DNA from: an uncultured Clostridia bacterium
GTDB taxonomy: Bacteria > Bacillota > Clostridia > UBA1381
Assembly: GCA_934489015.1 (NCBI GenBank)
Contig: CAKSSN010000019.1
Coordinates: 1-48,243, forward strand
DNA: 48,243 bases
Direction of reading: 5' to 3'
Part shown: piece by piece, positions 16,599-24,937 of the stretch
Layout: each line of letters opens with the position of its first letter
Numbering within the stretch: position 1 is the first letter of the stretch
Position numbers and translations under genes: made by a program
The notes under the pieces: generated by a model
What the model saw: only the letters and a program-made list of their open reading frames with translations
What the model was told of the DNA's origin: nothing
Database searches by the model: none

Positions 16599-16689
16599 AA
16601 AAAACCAATATTTCAATTATCTTGAAATTGGCTAATTGTGTTTTTAGTCAAATTTCATTAATCGTTTGCTTTTTGTTATTCCTCATCAT

Positions 16690-16918
16690 TTACAGGTGTT
16701 CTTTTGTGCGACAAAAGAACCAAAAGCGCCGGGAGTCCGGTACCTCCCGGACCCTGAACCGCTTGGGGCAAGCCCCAAGACCCCATGCAAGAGAAGATTT
16801 TTTTCTATGCACAATTTCTCTTTAGCCAATCCGGCAAAGAAAATTTATATTCTGAATATAATACGCTCACAATTTACCGCAGCGATGCATACGCCGCTGC
16901 TACATTTTGAGATGTGTT
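16690..16918 (+). repeat. Structured 220-bp repeat, copy B
   Basis: Begins TTACAGGTGTTCTTTTGTGC and has the same hairpin order and the same closing palindrome as copy A. Similarity to A continues past the palindrome for another 80 bp (GAGATGTGTTTACAGATTTC and onward) into the palindromic array, showing that the element and the array were copied together. Confidence 0.75.
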
Positions 16919-16959
16919 TACAGATTTCGACGAAATTCTAAAAAATTGCAGGTGAAAAA

Positions 16960-17296
16960 CGGGCGGATAATATCCACCCCTACGGAGCAAACAAAGAATG
17001 TAGCAAAGAATGTTAAACGCTCGCAAGCGTTAAATAGGGTGAAGCAGAGCCCCGCCCCTACGGAGAAAAATAAAATAGTAGCAAATAAGTTAAAATCCAT
17101 AAATGCAAAAGCGGGCGGATATTATCCGCCCCTACGGAGCGAACAGAGAATGTAGCGAAATGGCAAACGTTTGCAAGTGCTAAATTATCGGGGAGAGCAG
17201 AGCCTCTCCCCTACGGGGTGAAATAAAATAGTTGAAAACAACCAAAAATCCGCAAATGCTAAAGCGGGCGGATAATATCCGCCCCTACGAAGAATT
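16960..17296. repeat. Tandem array of the palindromic repeat (about five units)
   Basis: Units recur about every 65-85 bp, each with a GC palindrome followed by CCCCTACGG-AG and an A-rich spacer with CGCTCGCAAGCG-like words. The palindrome arms differ between units yet stay paired: GGGCGGAT/ATCCGCCC at about 17114 and 17264, GGGGAGAG/CTCTCCCC at about 17191. It ends about 20 bp before the pyr promoter. Confidence 0.75.
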
Positions 17297-17314
17297 CTAA
17301 TTTTCAAAAACCTA

Positions 17315-17343
17315 TTGACATTTCACAAAATATATGATAAAAT
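17315..17343 (+). promoter_or_regulatory. Promoter of the pyrimidine operon
   Basis: TTGACA (17315-17320), exactly 17 bp, TAAAAT (17338-17343). The start should be near 17350, giving a leader of about 280 nt before pyrC that carries the attenuator. Confidence 0.75.
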
Positions 17344-17387
17344 ATTATCAGTAATGAATAAAGTACCATTTTCATATGCCAGCTCTT

Positions 17388-17500
17388 TAACAGCGGTGCT
17401 GCGATACCGGCAAGAAGGCAAACTGGTTTGTTGTATAATATTACCGTATTTAGTATAGCCGTAGTCTGCCCTTGTCTTGCATAGGGGCAGATGTTTTTTT
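17388..17500 (+). promoter_or_regulatory. pyr-operon transcription attenuator (PyrR-type leader candidate)
   Basis: Three competing structures can be drawn. The upstream hairpin is closed by CCAG (17389-17392) with CTGG (17423-17426); inside it CTGCGATACCGGCAAGAAGG resembles a PyrR binding loop (C-n-G-n-GA ... GCAAGA-GG). Its 3' half, GCAAGAAGGCAAAC (17410-17423), is complementary, with small bulges, to the 5' half of the terminator, GTCTGCCCTTGTCTTGC (17464-17480), which would form an antiterminator. The terminator itself is at 17465-17500. In the known system UMP-bound PyrR stabilises the first hairpin, so the terminator forms when pyrimidines are plentiful. pyrR is not in the window. Confidence 0.55.
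17465..17500 (+). terminator. Leader terminator of the pyr attenuator
   Basis: TCTGCCC (17465-17471) pairs perfectly with GGGCAGA (17485-17491) across a 13-nt loop, followed by TGTTTTTTTAT. It lies 133 nt ahead of the pyrC start, inside the transcript, so it acts as a conditional terminator. Confidence 0.7.
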
Positions 17501-17632
17501 ATAAATACACACATATTGTAAGAAAACACATTAAAAGCGTCCTGAAAAGTGAGATTTACTTTATGGCTTATTTTTACAAGAATTTTTGTAAATAAATTTT
17601 GTACAAAATCATGTACGGAAAGGAAGTATCAG

Positions 17633-18871
17633 ATGTTGTACCTGTTAAAAAACGCTCTTGTGTTTATAGGCGGAGAGGTGAAAAGGGATAACGTGTTTGT
17701 AGGCATGGCGCTGCCCGAATCCGACAGCGGCTATACTGCAATTGACGCAAAAGACTGCGCCGTTTTTCCGGGATTTATTGATGTGCATACTCATCTGCGT
17801 GAGCCGGGCTTTGAGTATAAGGAAACAATCGAAACGGGAACGCGCGCAGCGGCAGCCGGCGGCTTTACAAGCATTTTTACAATGCCGAATTTAAATCCCG
17901 TTCCCGACAGTGTTAAGAATTTTAATGTGCAGGCAGATTTAATCAAAAAGCACGCGCTTATAAGCGTTCATCCGTTCGCCTCGATAACAAAAGGTGAGGA
18001 GGGGAAAACTCTTTCAAACATATCCGCGCTTTCACGCTATGCTGTCGGATTTTCCGATGACGGACGCGGAGTTCAGGACGAAAACGTTATGCTTGAAGCT
18101 ATGAAAAGAGCAAAACGCGTCGGGAAGATTATTGCGGCGCACTGCGAGGATGACAGGCTGCGCGCCGGCGGCTGTATAAACGAGTGCAGCTATGCAAAAG
18201 AGCACGGCTTAAAGGGAATACCGAACAGCTGCGAATATGCACAGCTGGAGCGCGATTTATATCTTGCGCAAATTACGGGCGTTAAATTTCATGTATGCCA
18301 CGTTTCAACGGCGGAAAGCCTGCGCCTTATAAGGCAGGCAAGAATGAGAGGCGTTGACGTAACGTGCGAAACCGCGCCGCATTATCTTGTTTTATCCGAC
18401 AAGGATTTAAAGGATGACGGCAGATTTAAAATGAATCCGCCGCTAAGGAGCGAAAGGGATAAAAACGCGCTTACAGAAGCGATTGCGGACGGTACTATTG
18501 ACATGATTGCAACGGATCACGCGCCGCACTCGTCTGAAGAAAAATCAGGCGGACTAAAGGACAGTCTTATGGGCGTTGTCGGTCTTGAAACGTCTTTCCC
18601 GGTTATGTATACTCATTTTATAAAGGAAAATATTATAACTATGGACAGGCTTCTTGATCTTATGCACTATAACGCGTCGCGCCGCTTCGGAGTTGACGCA
18701 TCATGGGCTCTCGGCAACGCGACCGTATTTAATATATATGAAAAATATACCGTTAATCCGGAAAGCTTCTTTTCTAAGGGAAAAAGCACGCCGTTTGAGG
18801 ATGCGGAGCTTTACGGAAAATGTTTAATGACAATAAGTAGGGGGAAGATAGTACATGGCAGCAGATTATGA
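17633..18871 (+). CDS. pyrC: Dihydroorotase
   Basis: A 412-residue amidohydrolase closing N-carbamoyl-aspartate to dihydroorotate, the third step of pyrimidine synthesis. Zinc ligands are visible: VHTH (H52, H54), the SDDGRGV block (D142/D143) used in place of a carboxylated lysine in class I enzymes, H170 in AAHCED, H223 in VCHVST and D295 in ATDHAPH. A 28-residue upstream extension of the frame is possible but lacks a ribosome site; the ATG at 17633 has AAAGGAAG 7 nt ahead. First gene of the operon, overlapping carA by 17 bp. Confidence 0.95.
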   Translation: MLYLLKNALVFIGGEVKRDNVFVGMALPESDSGYTAIDAKDCAVFPGFIDVHTHLREPGFEYKETIETGTRAAAAGGFTSIFTMPNLNPVPDSVKNFNVQADLIKKHALISVHPFASITKGEEGKTLSNISALSRYAVGFSDDGRGVQDENVMLEAMKRAKRVGKIIAAHCEDDRLRAGGCINECSYAKEHGLKGIPNSCEYAQLERDLYLAQITGVKFHVCHVSTAESLRLIRQARMRGVDVTCETAPHYLVLSDKDLKDDGRFKMNPPLRSERDKNALTEAIADGTIDMIATDHAPHSSEEKSGGLKDSLMGVVGLETSFPVMYTHFIKENIITMDRLLDLMHYNASRRFGVDASWALGNATVFNIYEKYTVNPESFFSKGKSTPFEDAELYGKCLMTISRGKIVHGSRL

Positions 18872-19952
18872 TGTAAAAATTGTTCTTGAGGACGGCAGCG
18901 AATATTTCGGATATTCCTTCGGAGCGAAAAAGGAAAGAGTATGTGAAATCGTATTTAACACGTCAATGGTAGGTTATCAGGAAATTGTTTCCGACCCGTC
19001 GTATACATATCAGATGGTTACAATGACCTATCCGCTTATCGGAAACTACGGCATAACGGACGACGACTATGAAACAAAAACTCCGACAATCGGCGGACTT
19101 ATCGTAAGGGAATACAACGATATGCCGAGCAATTTCCGCTATACAAAAACGCTTTCGGAGGTGCTTGAGGAAAACGGAATACCGGGCATTTACGGCGTTG
19201 ATACAAGAAAAATCACAAGAACGATAAGGGATGAGGGAAGTCAGAGAGTTTTAATCTGCGCGGCGGACAAGCCGAAAGAAGAGGCTCTTGAAATAATCAA
19301 ATCAACTCCCGTGCCGCATGACGCGGTTTCGTATGTCAGCTGCAAAAAGCGCTGGTATTCGAGAACATCAAATCATAAATTCAACGTTGTCGCAATTGAC
19401 TGCGGAATTAAGCTCAATATTATAAGAAGCCTTAACAGACGCGGCTGCAACGTTACGATTGTGCCTTACAACACAACCGCCGAAGAAATCGACTTCATGA
19501 AGCCCGACGGCGTATTTTTATCAAACGGGCCGGGCGACCCGGAGGACGTTCCGGAGGTTATAGAAACGGTAAAAGCGCTTCGAGGCAAATATCCTATTTT
19601 CGGAATTTGTCTCGGACATCAGCTCATAAGCCTTGCATACGGTGGAAAAACATATAAGCTCAAATTCGGTCACAGAGGCGGAAACCACCCTGTTAAAAAT
19701 CTTTTAAACGGCAAAATTGAAATAACAAGCCAAAACCACAGCTATGCGGTTGACAAGGAAAGCCTTGAGAGAACAGGACTTTCGGTAACGCATATTAATA
19801 TTCTCGACAATACGGTTGAAGGAGCGGAATGTGCGGCGGACAGAGTTTTCTCCGTTCAGTATCACCCCGAAAGCGCGCCCGGACCTGAGGACAGCGGATA
19901 TTTGTTTGACAAGTTTATTGCAATTATGAAGGAGGGTAATAAAAATGCCTAA
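18855..19952 (+). CDS. carA: Carbamoyl-phosphate synthase small (glutaminase) subunit
   Basis: A 365-residue subunit that hydrolyses glutamine and channels ammonia to CarB. The N-terminal CPSase small-chain domain contains FNTSMVGYQEIVSDPSY. The class I amidotransferase domain has the nucleophile C252 in GICLGHQL, with H337 and E339 in QYHPES completing the triad. Its start lies inside the end of pyrC (17-bp overlap), with GGGGGAAG as ribosome site, and its end overlaps carB by 8 bp, so all three genes are translationally linked. Placement inside the pyr operon suggests that it mainly serves pyrimidine synthesis. Confidence 0.96.
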   Translation: MAADYDVKIVLEDGSEYFGYSFGAKKERVCEIVFNTSMVGYQEIVSDPSYTYQMVTMTYPLIGNYGITDDDYETKTPTIGGLIVREYNDMPSNFRYTKTLSEVLEENGIPGIYGVDTRKITRTIRDEGSQRVLICAADKPKEEALEIIKSTPVPHDAVSYVSCKKRWYSRTSNHKFNVVAIDCGIKLNIIRSLNRRGCNVTIVPYNTTAEEIDFMKPDGVFLSNGPGDPEDVPEVIETVKALRGKYPIFGICLGHQLISLAYGGKTYKLKFGHRGGNHPVKNLLNGKIEITSQNHSYAVDKESLERTGLSVTHINILDNTVEGAECAADRVFSVQYHPESAPGPEDSGYLFDKFIAIMKEGNKNA

Positions 19953-22900
19953 AAGACAGGATTTAAAAAAGATACTTGTAATCGGTTCGGGTCCTATAGT
20001 AATCGGTCAGGCGGCGGAATTTGACTATGCCGGAACGCAGGCGTGCCTTGCGCTGAAAGAAGAGGGCTATGAGGTTATTCTCTTAAACTCCAATCCGGCA
20101 ACGATTATGACAGATACCGCAATAGCGGATAAGGTTTACATGGAGCCGCTTACGCTTGAATATGCGGCAAGAGTTTTAAGATACGAGCGCCCGGACGCAA
20201 TTGTTCCGGGAATAGGCGGACAGACGGGTCTTAACCTTGCAATGCAGCTTGCGAAAAAAGGTATTCTCGGCGAATGCCAGGTTGAGCTTCTCGGCACGAG
20301 CAGCGAGAGCATAGAGCGCGCAGAGGACAGAGAGCTTTTCAAAGAGCTTTGTCAGGAGCTCGGCGAGCCGGTGCTCGAATCAATAATAACTCACTCGATT
20401 GAAGAGGGAATTGCAGCTGCCGAAAAAATCGGCTATCCTGTTGTTCTTCGCCCGGCATTTACGCTCGGCGGCACAGGCGGCGGCTTTGCGGATGATGAAG
20501 AAGAGCTTCGCGAAATTATGAAAAATGCGCTTAAGCTTTCGCCTGTTTCACAGGTCCTTGTTGAAAAGAGCATAAAGGGCTATAAGGAAATCGAATACGA
20601 GGTAATGCGTGACAGCAATGACACGGCAATAACCATATGTAATATGGAAAACGTTGACCCTGTCGGCATACATACGGGCGACTCGATTGTTGTCGCACCG
20701 AGCCAGACGCTTACAAACAAGGAATATCATATGCTCAGAAACAGTGCGCTTAAAATTATACGCGCGCTTAAAATAGAGGGCGGCTGCAATGTTCAGTTTG
20801 CGCTTGATCCGCAGTCGTTTCAGTATTACGTAATCGAGGTAAATCCGCGTGTTTCGCGCTCAAGTGCGCTTGCTTCAAAGGCGAGCGGCTATCCGATTGC
20901 AAGAGTTTCGGCAAAAATCGCTGTCGGAATGACGCTTGACGAAATAAGCCTCGCAAACACTCCGGCTTCCTTTGAGCCGACGCTCGACTACGTTGTAACG
21001 AAAATGCCGCGCTTCCCGTTTGATAAATTTCAGCAGGCTTCAAACAAGCTCAGCACGCAGATGAAAGCAACGGGCGAGGTTATGAGCGTTGGAAGAACGT
21101 TTGAGGAAAGTCTTTTGAAAGCTATCCGTTCGCTTGAAATTGACGTTTGCCATATTTATATGTCAAAATTCGACAAGGAGAAAATGAGCGTTGACGATTT
21201 GCTTAAATATATTGCAGAGGGCACGGACGACCGTATTTATGCTATTGCGCAGCTGATGTGGCTCGGCGTTGACCACAGCAGAATTTGCAACATAACGCAG
21301 ATTGATATGTTCTTCCTTGACAAGATAAAAAATATAGTAGATTTTGAAAGAGTGCTTGAGGACAATATAGGCAATATTGACCTTTTATACAAGGCAAAGA
21401 AAATGGGCTTTTCGGACAAGTATATGGCTCATCTTTGGAAAATGGACGAGGAGGACATATTTAAAATCAGAGAAAGAGAAAATATGTTCCCGGTTTATAA
21501 AATGATTGACACGTGCGCAAGCGAGTTTGACAGCTATGTTCCTTACTTCTACTCAACCTATGAGGACGAAAACGAGTCAATCGTCAGCGACAAGAAAAAA
21601 ATAATCGTTCTCGGATCGGGTCCTATCAGAATAGGGCAGGGCGTTGAGTTTGACTATTCAACCGTTCACGCCGTTAAAACGATTAAGGAATACGGCTACG
21701 AGTCTATTATAATAAACAATAACCCCGAAACCGTTTCAACGGACTACACAACGAGCGACAAGCTCTATTTTGAGCCGCTCACGTCTGAGGACGTTATGAA
21801 TATAATTCACCTTGAAAAGCCGATCGGCGTTATCGCTTCACTCGGCGGACAGACGGCAATCAACCTTGCCGAGCCGCTCATGAAGCACGGCGTTAAAATA
21901 ATCGGTACCGATTTTGAGGGAATTGAAAAGGCTGAAAACAGAGATTCTTTTGAAAAGATAATGATTGAGCTTAATATTCCGCAGCCGAACGGAAGAGCGG
22001 TAACGAATATTGAAGCCGGAGTTAAGGCGGCGGAGGAAATCGGCTATCCGGTTCTTGTGCGTCCGAGTTTTGTTCTCGGCGGAAGAGCGATGCAGATTGT
22101 TTCAGACGAGCAGGGACTCAGAAGATATTTAAAAACAGCCGTTGAAATTGACGAGGATAAGCCTGTTTTGGTCGACAAATATGTTGAGGGCAAGGAGCTT
22201 GAAGTTGACGCGGTATGCGACGGAAAGGACGTTTTCGTACCGGGCATAATGGAGCATATCGAGCGCACAGGTATACATTCGGGCGACAGCATAAGCGTAT
22301 ATCCGACGTTCAGCGTGTCGCAAAAGGCAAAGGACACAATTCTTGACTATACGAAAAAGCTCGGTCTGGGAATTGGAATAATAGGTCTTTATAACATACA
22401 GTTTATAGTAGATAAGGAAGAAAACGTTTACGTAATTGAGGTAAATCCGCGCTCGTCGCGTACAGTACCTTTCCTTTCAAAGTCAACGGGCTATCAGCTT
22501 GCAGATATTGCAACGCTTGTAATTCTCGGCAAATCGCTCAAAGAACAGGGGCTTGACGTTCTCTATCCGGAGGAAAAGAAGCGCTGGTATGTTAAGGCGC
22601 CGGCGTTCTCGTTCTCGAAAATAAGCGGACTTGACGCATATCTGTCACCGGAGATGAAGTCAACCGGCGAGGCAATCGGCTATGACGCTAAGTTTACAAG
22701 AGCTCTTTATAAGGCGCTTCAGGCTTCGGGAATGAATGTTACAAATTACGGTACCGTTCTCGTTACGGTTGCCGATCATGATAAGGAAGAAGCGCTTCCT
22801 TTGGTAAGACGCTTTTACGATCTGGGCTTTAATATTGAAGCTACGGTAGGCACTGCTAATTTTCTTAAAAAACATGGTATAAGAACGAAAATTCGTGAGA

Positions 22901-23133
22901 AAATAAGCACAGGAAGCGAGGAAATCCTCGAAACGATCAGAAAGGGCTATGTAAGCTACGTTATTAATACGCGCGATATTAACGATGCGGATCATGCCTC
23001 TGACGGATATGAAATCAGAAGATGCGCCGTTGAAAACAATGTTACAATGTTTACCTCTCTCGATACCGTCCGCGCTCTGCTGGACGTTTTGGAGGAAACA
23101 ACGTTCCGCATTTCAACAATTGACGCACAGTAA
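19945..23133 (+). CDS. carB: Carbamoyl-phosphate synthase large subunit
   Basis: A 1062-residue enzyme making carbamoyl phosphate from bicarbonate, ammonia and two ATP. Two homologous halves are clear. Each starts with KKILVIGSGPIVIGQAAEFD (residues 8-27) or KKIIVLGSGPIRIGQGVEFD (about 551-570) and holds an ATP-grasp domain with RPAFTLGGTGGG or RPSFVLGGRAM and VIEVNPR(V/S)SRS/T. The linker is the oligomerisation region, and the last about 130 residues form the MGS-like allosteric domain (VTVADHDKEEALPLVRRFYDLG, then TVGTANFLKKHGI). Length is normal. The ribosome site GGAGGG lies within carA. Confidence 0.97.
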   Translation: MPKRQDLKKILVIGSGPIVIGQAAEFDYAGTQACLALKEEGYEVILLNSNPATIMTDTAIADKVYMEPLTLEYAARVLRYERPDAIVPGIGGQTGLNLAMQLAKKGILGECQVELLGTSSESIERAEDRELFKELCQELGEPVLESIITHSIEEGIAAAEKIGYPVVLRPAFTLGGTGGGFADDEEELREIMKNALKLSPVSQVLVEKSIKGYKEIEYEVMRDSNDTAITICNMENVDPVGIHTGDSIVVAPSQTLTNKEYHMLRNSALKIIRALKIEGGCNVQFALDPQSFQYYVIEVNPRVSRSSALASKASGYPIARVSAKIAVGMTLDEISLANTPASFEPTLDYVVTKMPRFPFDKFQQASNKLSTQMKATGEVMSVGRTFEESLLKAIRSLEIDVCHIYMSKFDKEKMSVDDLLKYIAEGTDDRIYAIAQLMWLGVDHSRICNITQIDMFFLDKIKNIVDFERVLEDNIGNIDLLYKAKKMGFSDKYMAHLWKMDEEDIFKIRERENMFPVYKMIDTCASEFDSYVPYFYSTYEDENESIVSDKKKIIVLGSGPIRIGQGVEFDYSTVHAVKTIKEYGYESIIINNNPETVSTDYTTSDKLYFEPLTSEDVMNIIHLEKPIGVIASLGGQTAINLAEPLMKHGVKIIGTDFEGIEKAENRDSFEKIMIELNIPQPNGRAVTNIEAGVKAAEEIGYPVLVRPSFVLGGRAMQIVSDEQGLRRYLKTAVEIDEDKPVLVDKYVEGKELEVDAVCDGKDVFVPGIMEHIERTGIHSGDSISVYPTFSVSQKAKDTILDYTKKLGLGIGIIGLYNIQFIVDKEENVYVIEVNPRSSRTVPFLSKSTGYQLADIATLVILGKSLKEQGLDVLYPEEKKRWYVKAPAFSFSKISGLDAYLSPEMKSTGEAIGYDAKFTRALYKALQASGMNVTNYGTVLVTVADHDKEEALPLVRRFYDLGFNIEATVGTANFLKKHGIRTKIREKISTGSEEILETIRKGYVSYVINTRDINDADHASDGYEIRRCAVENNVTMFTSLDTVRALLDVLEETTFRISTIDAQ

Positions 23134-23152
23134 GGAAAACGGAGAGTATTTT

Positions 23153-23875
23153 ATGAAGGTATCTGATTTTACGGTTGTTTCAAACGAAAAAATTGCAGAC
23201 GGAGTGTATCAAATGATACTCTCCGGCGACGCAGGCGAAATAACGCGGCCGGGACAGTTTATAAATATCCGCCTTGACGGATTTTATTTAAGACGTCCCA
23301 TTTCCGTGTGCGATTGGGACGATAGAAGCGTTACGATTATCTATAAGGTTGTCGGCGACGGAACGGAGAAAATGTCGCATTTTTCGGGCGGTGAAGCCCT
23401 TGACGTTATGACAGGGCTCGGAAACGGCTTTGACATAAGTGCCGCAGGCGAAAGACCGCTTTTAATCGGCGGAGGAGTCGGAACGCCGCCGCTTTACCGT
23501 CTTGCAAAGGAGCTTGAAAATCCGATTGTTATTCTCGGCTTTAACTCAAAGAGCGATGTGTTCTATGAGGACGAGTTTAAGGCGCTGTCAAGTGAGGTTT
23601 ATATAACAACGGCTGACGGAAGCTACGGCATACGCGGCTTTGTTACGGACGCGCTGAGGGATATTGACGGATATTCGTATACGTATTCGTGCGGACCGGA
23701 GCCGATGCTGAGAGCTGTATATGACGCTTCAAAAACAGACGGCGAATACAGTTTTGAAGAGCGCATGGGCTGCGGCTTCGGCGCGTGCATGGGGTGCAGC
23801 TGCAAAACGAAATACGGATATAAGAGAATTTGCAAGGACGGACCCGTTCTTAAAAAGGATGAAATAATTTTTTAA
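23153..23875 (+). CDS. pyrK: Dihydroorotate dehydrogenase electron-transfer subunit
   Basis: A 240-residue flavoprotein that carries electrons from PyrD to NAD. FAD binding: LRRPISVCDW (about residues 45-54). NAD binding: LIGGGVGTPPLYRLAKEL (about 104-121). The C-terminal 2Fe-2S centre is bound by four cysteines in MGCGFGACMGCSC and RICKDGP (about C206, C211, C214, C226). A long upstream extension of the frame lies inside carB and is not used; the ATG at 23153 follows GGAGAG. With PyrD it forms the class 1B enzyme. Confidence 0.95.
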   Translation: MKVSDFTVVSNEKIADGVYQMILSGDAGEITRPGQFINIRLDGFYLRRPISVCDWDDRSVTIIYKVVGDGTEKMSHFSGGEALDVMTGLGNGFDISAAGERPLLIGGGVGTPPLYRLAKELENPIVILGFNSKSDVFYEDEFKALSSEVYITTADGSYGIRGFVTDALRDIDGYSYTYSCGPEPMLRAVYDASKTDGEYSFEERMGCGFGACMGCSCKTKYGYKRICKDGPVLKKDEIIF

Positions 23876-23913
23876 AAAATACGTATTAAAAATGCGTTTT
23901 GGCTCTTGAATTG

Positions 23914-23951
23914 CGCTTTTTCGGCTTATGTATGTGCTTTCCGAAAAAGCG
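23914..23951. other. Intra-operon 11-bp perfect hairpin between pyrK and pyrD
   Basis: CGCTTTTTCGG (23914-23924) and CCGAAAAAGCG (23941-23951) pair perfectly with a 16-nt loop. No T-run follows, so it is not a normal terminator. It sits in the only long gap (131 bp) of the pyr operon and may act in RNA processing or stability. Confidence 0.5.
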
Positions 23952-24006
23952 GATAGGGAAACTTGGCGCAAAAGCTGACTTTAAGTTATGTAAGCGGAGG
24001 CAATTT

Positions 24007-24918
24007 ATGAAAAATACTGCTGTAAATTTATGTGGAATGAAGCTTGATAACCCGATTATACCGGCAAGCGGTACTTTCGGCTACGGCTATGAGTTTGCGG
24101 AGCTTTACGATATTAATATGCTCGGAAGCTTTTCCTTTAAGGGAACAACAAAGGAAGAACGCTTCGGAAATCCTACGCCGCGAATTGCCGAGTGCGAAAG
24201 AGGCATTATAAACTCTGTCGGGCTTCAAAATCCGGGCATTGAAAATGTAATAAGCCGCGAGCTGCCGCGCCTTAAAAAGTGCTTTAACAAAAAGGTTATT
24301 GCCAATATAAGCGGCTTTTCGATAGACGAGTATGCGTACTGCTGCGAGAAAATAGACAAAGAGGAGCAGGTTGGAATAATCGAGGTTAATATAAGCTGCC
24401 CGAATGTAAGCGGCGGCGGTCACAGCTTCGGAATGAGCTGCGAAAACGCGTATGCGGTTACGAAAAAGGTTAAAGAGATAACGAGCAAGCCGATTTTCAT
24501 GAAGCTTACGCCGAATGTGACGGATATATGCGAAATTGCGCTTTCGTGCGAGGAAGCGGGCGCGGACGGACTGAGCCTTGTTAATACGTTTACGGGAATG
24601 AGAATTAATCTTAAAACGAAAAAGCCCGTTATTGCAAATAAGGTGGGCGGCTTTTCGGGCCCGGCAATTTTCCCGTCGGCTCTTAAAATAGTTTATAATG
24701 TTTATGAAAAGGTTAAAATTCCGATTATGGGTATAGGCGGCGTTGAAAGTGCGGAAAACGTAATTGAAATGATGCTTGCCGGAGCGACTGCGGTGCAGGT
24801 CGGCGCGGCAAATCTTATAAATCCGTATGCGTGCCGCGATATTATAAATTCGCTGCCGTCCGTTATGGAAAAATACGGCATAGACAGCCTTTCCGACATA
24901 ATCGGAGCGGCACACTGA
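24007..24918 (+). CDS. pyrD: Dihydroorotate dehydrogenase, class 1B catalytic subunit
   Basis: A 303-residue FMN-dependent TIM-barrel enzyme oxidising dihydroorotate to orotate. Seen: MKLDNPIIPASGTFGYG at the start, NSVGLQNPG, VNISCPNVSGGG (substrate contacts near the middle), KLTPNVTDI, LVNTFTGM and the FMN-phosphate loop IMGIGGVES...GATAVQVGAAN near the end. Pairing with pyrK marks it as NAD-linked class 1B. A 36-residue upstream extension lacks support; AGCGGAGG precedes the ATG at 24007. It is separated from pyrK by 131 bp that contain a hairpin. Confidence 0.95.
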   Translation: MKNTAVNLCGMKLDNPIIPASGTFGYGYEFAELYDINMLGSFSFKGTTKEERFGNPTPRIAECERGIINSVGLQNPGIENVISRELPRLKKCFNKKVIANISGFSIDEYAYCCEKIDKEEQVGIIEVNISCPNVSGGGHSFGMSCENAYAVTKKVKEITSKPIFMKLTPNVTDICEIALSCEEAGADGLSLVNTFTGMRINLKTKKPVIANKVGGFSGPAIFPSALKIVYNVYEKVKIPIMGIGGVESAENVIEMMLAGATAVQVGAANLINPYACRDIINSLPSVMEKYGIDSLSDIIGAAH

Positions 24919-24937
24919 TGAAAAGGGGAATGGTATT

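Noticed and set aside
16960..17296. CRISPR array
   Set aside because: Unit lengths vary, spacers are themselves repeated, the repeat is a changing palindrome, and no cas gene is near.
8290..17300. Prophage or integrative element
   Set aside because: No integrase, phage structural, replication or conjugation gene is present; the region contains housekeeping trk and metal-export genes plus repeats.
17388..17500. c-di-GMP, THF or other known riboswitch before pyrC
   Set aside because: A GGCAAAC word recalls c-di-GMP-I, but the remaining conserved core is missing; complementarity with the terminator fits a pyr attenuator better.
22985..23875. Longer 296-residue version of PyrK
   Set aside because: The first 56 residues would lie inside carB in another frame; the ATG at 23153 has a ribosome site and matches the family start.
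24028..24915. 295-residue minus-strand frame opposite pyrD
   Set aside because: Shadow of the highly conserved pyrD gene; unnatural composition and no family match.
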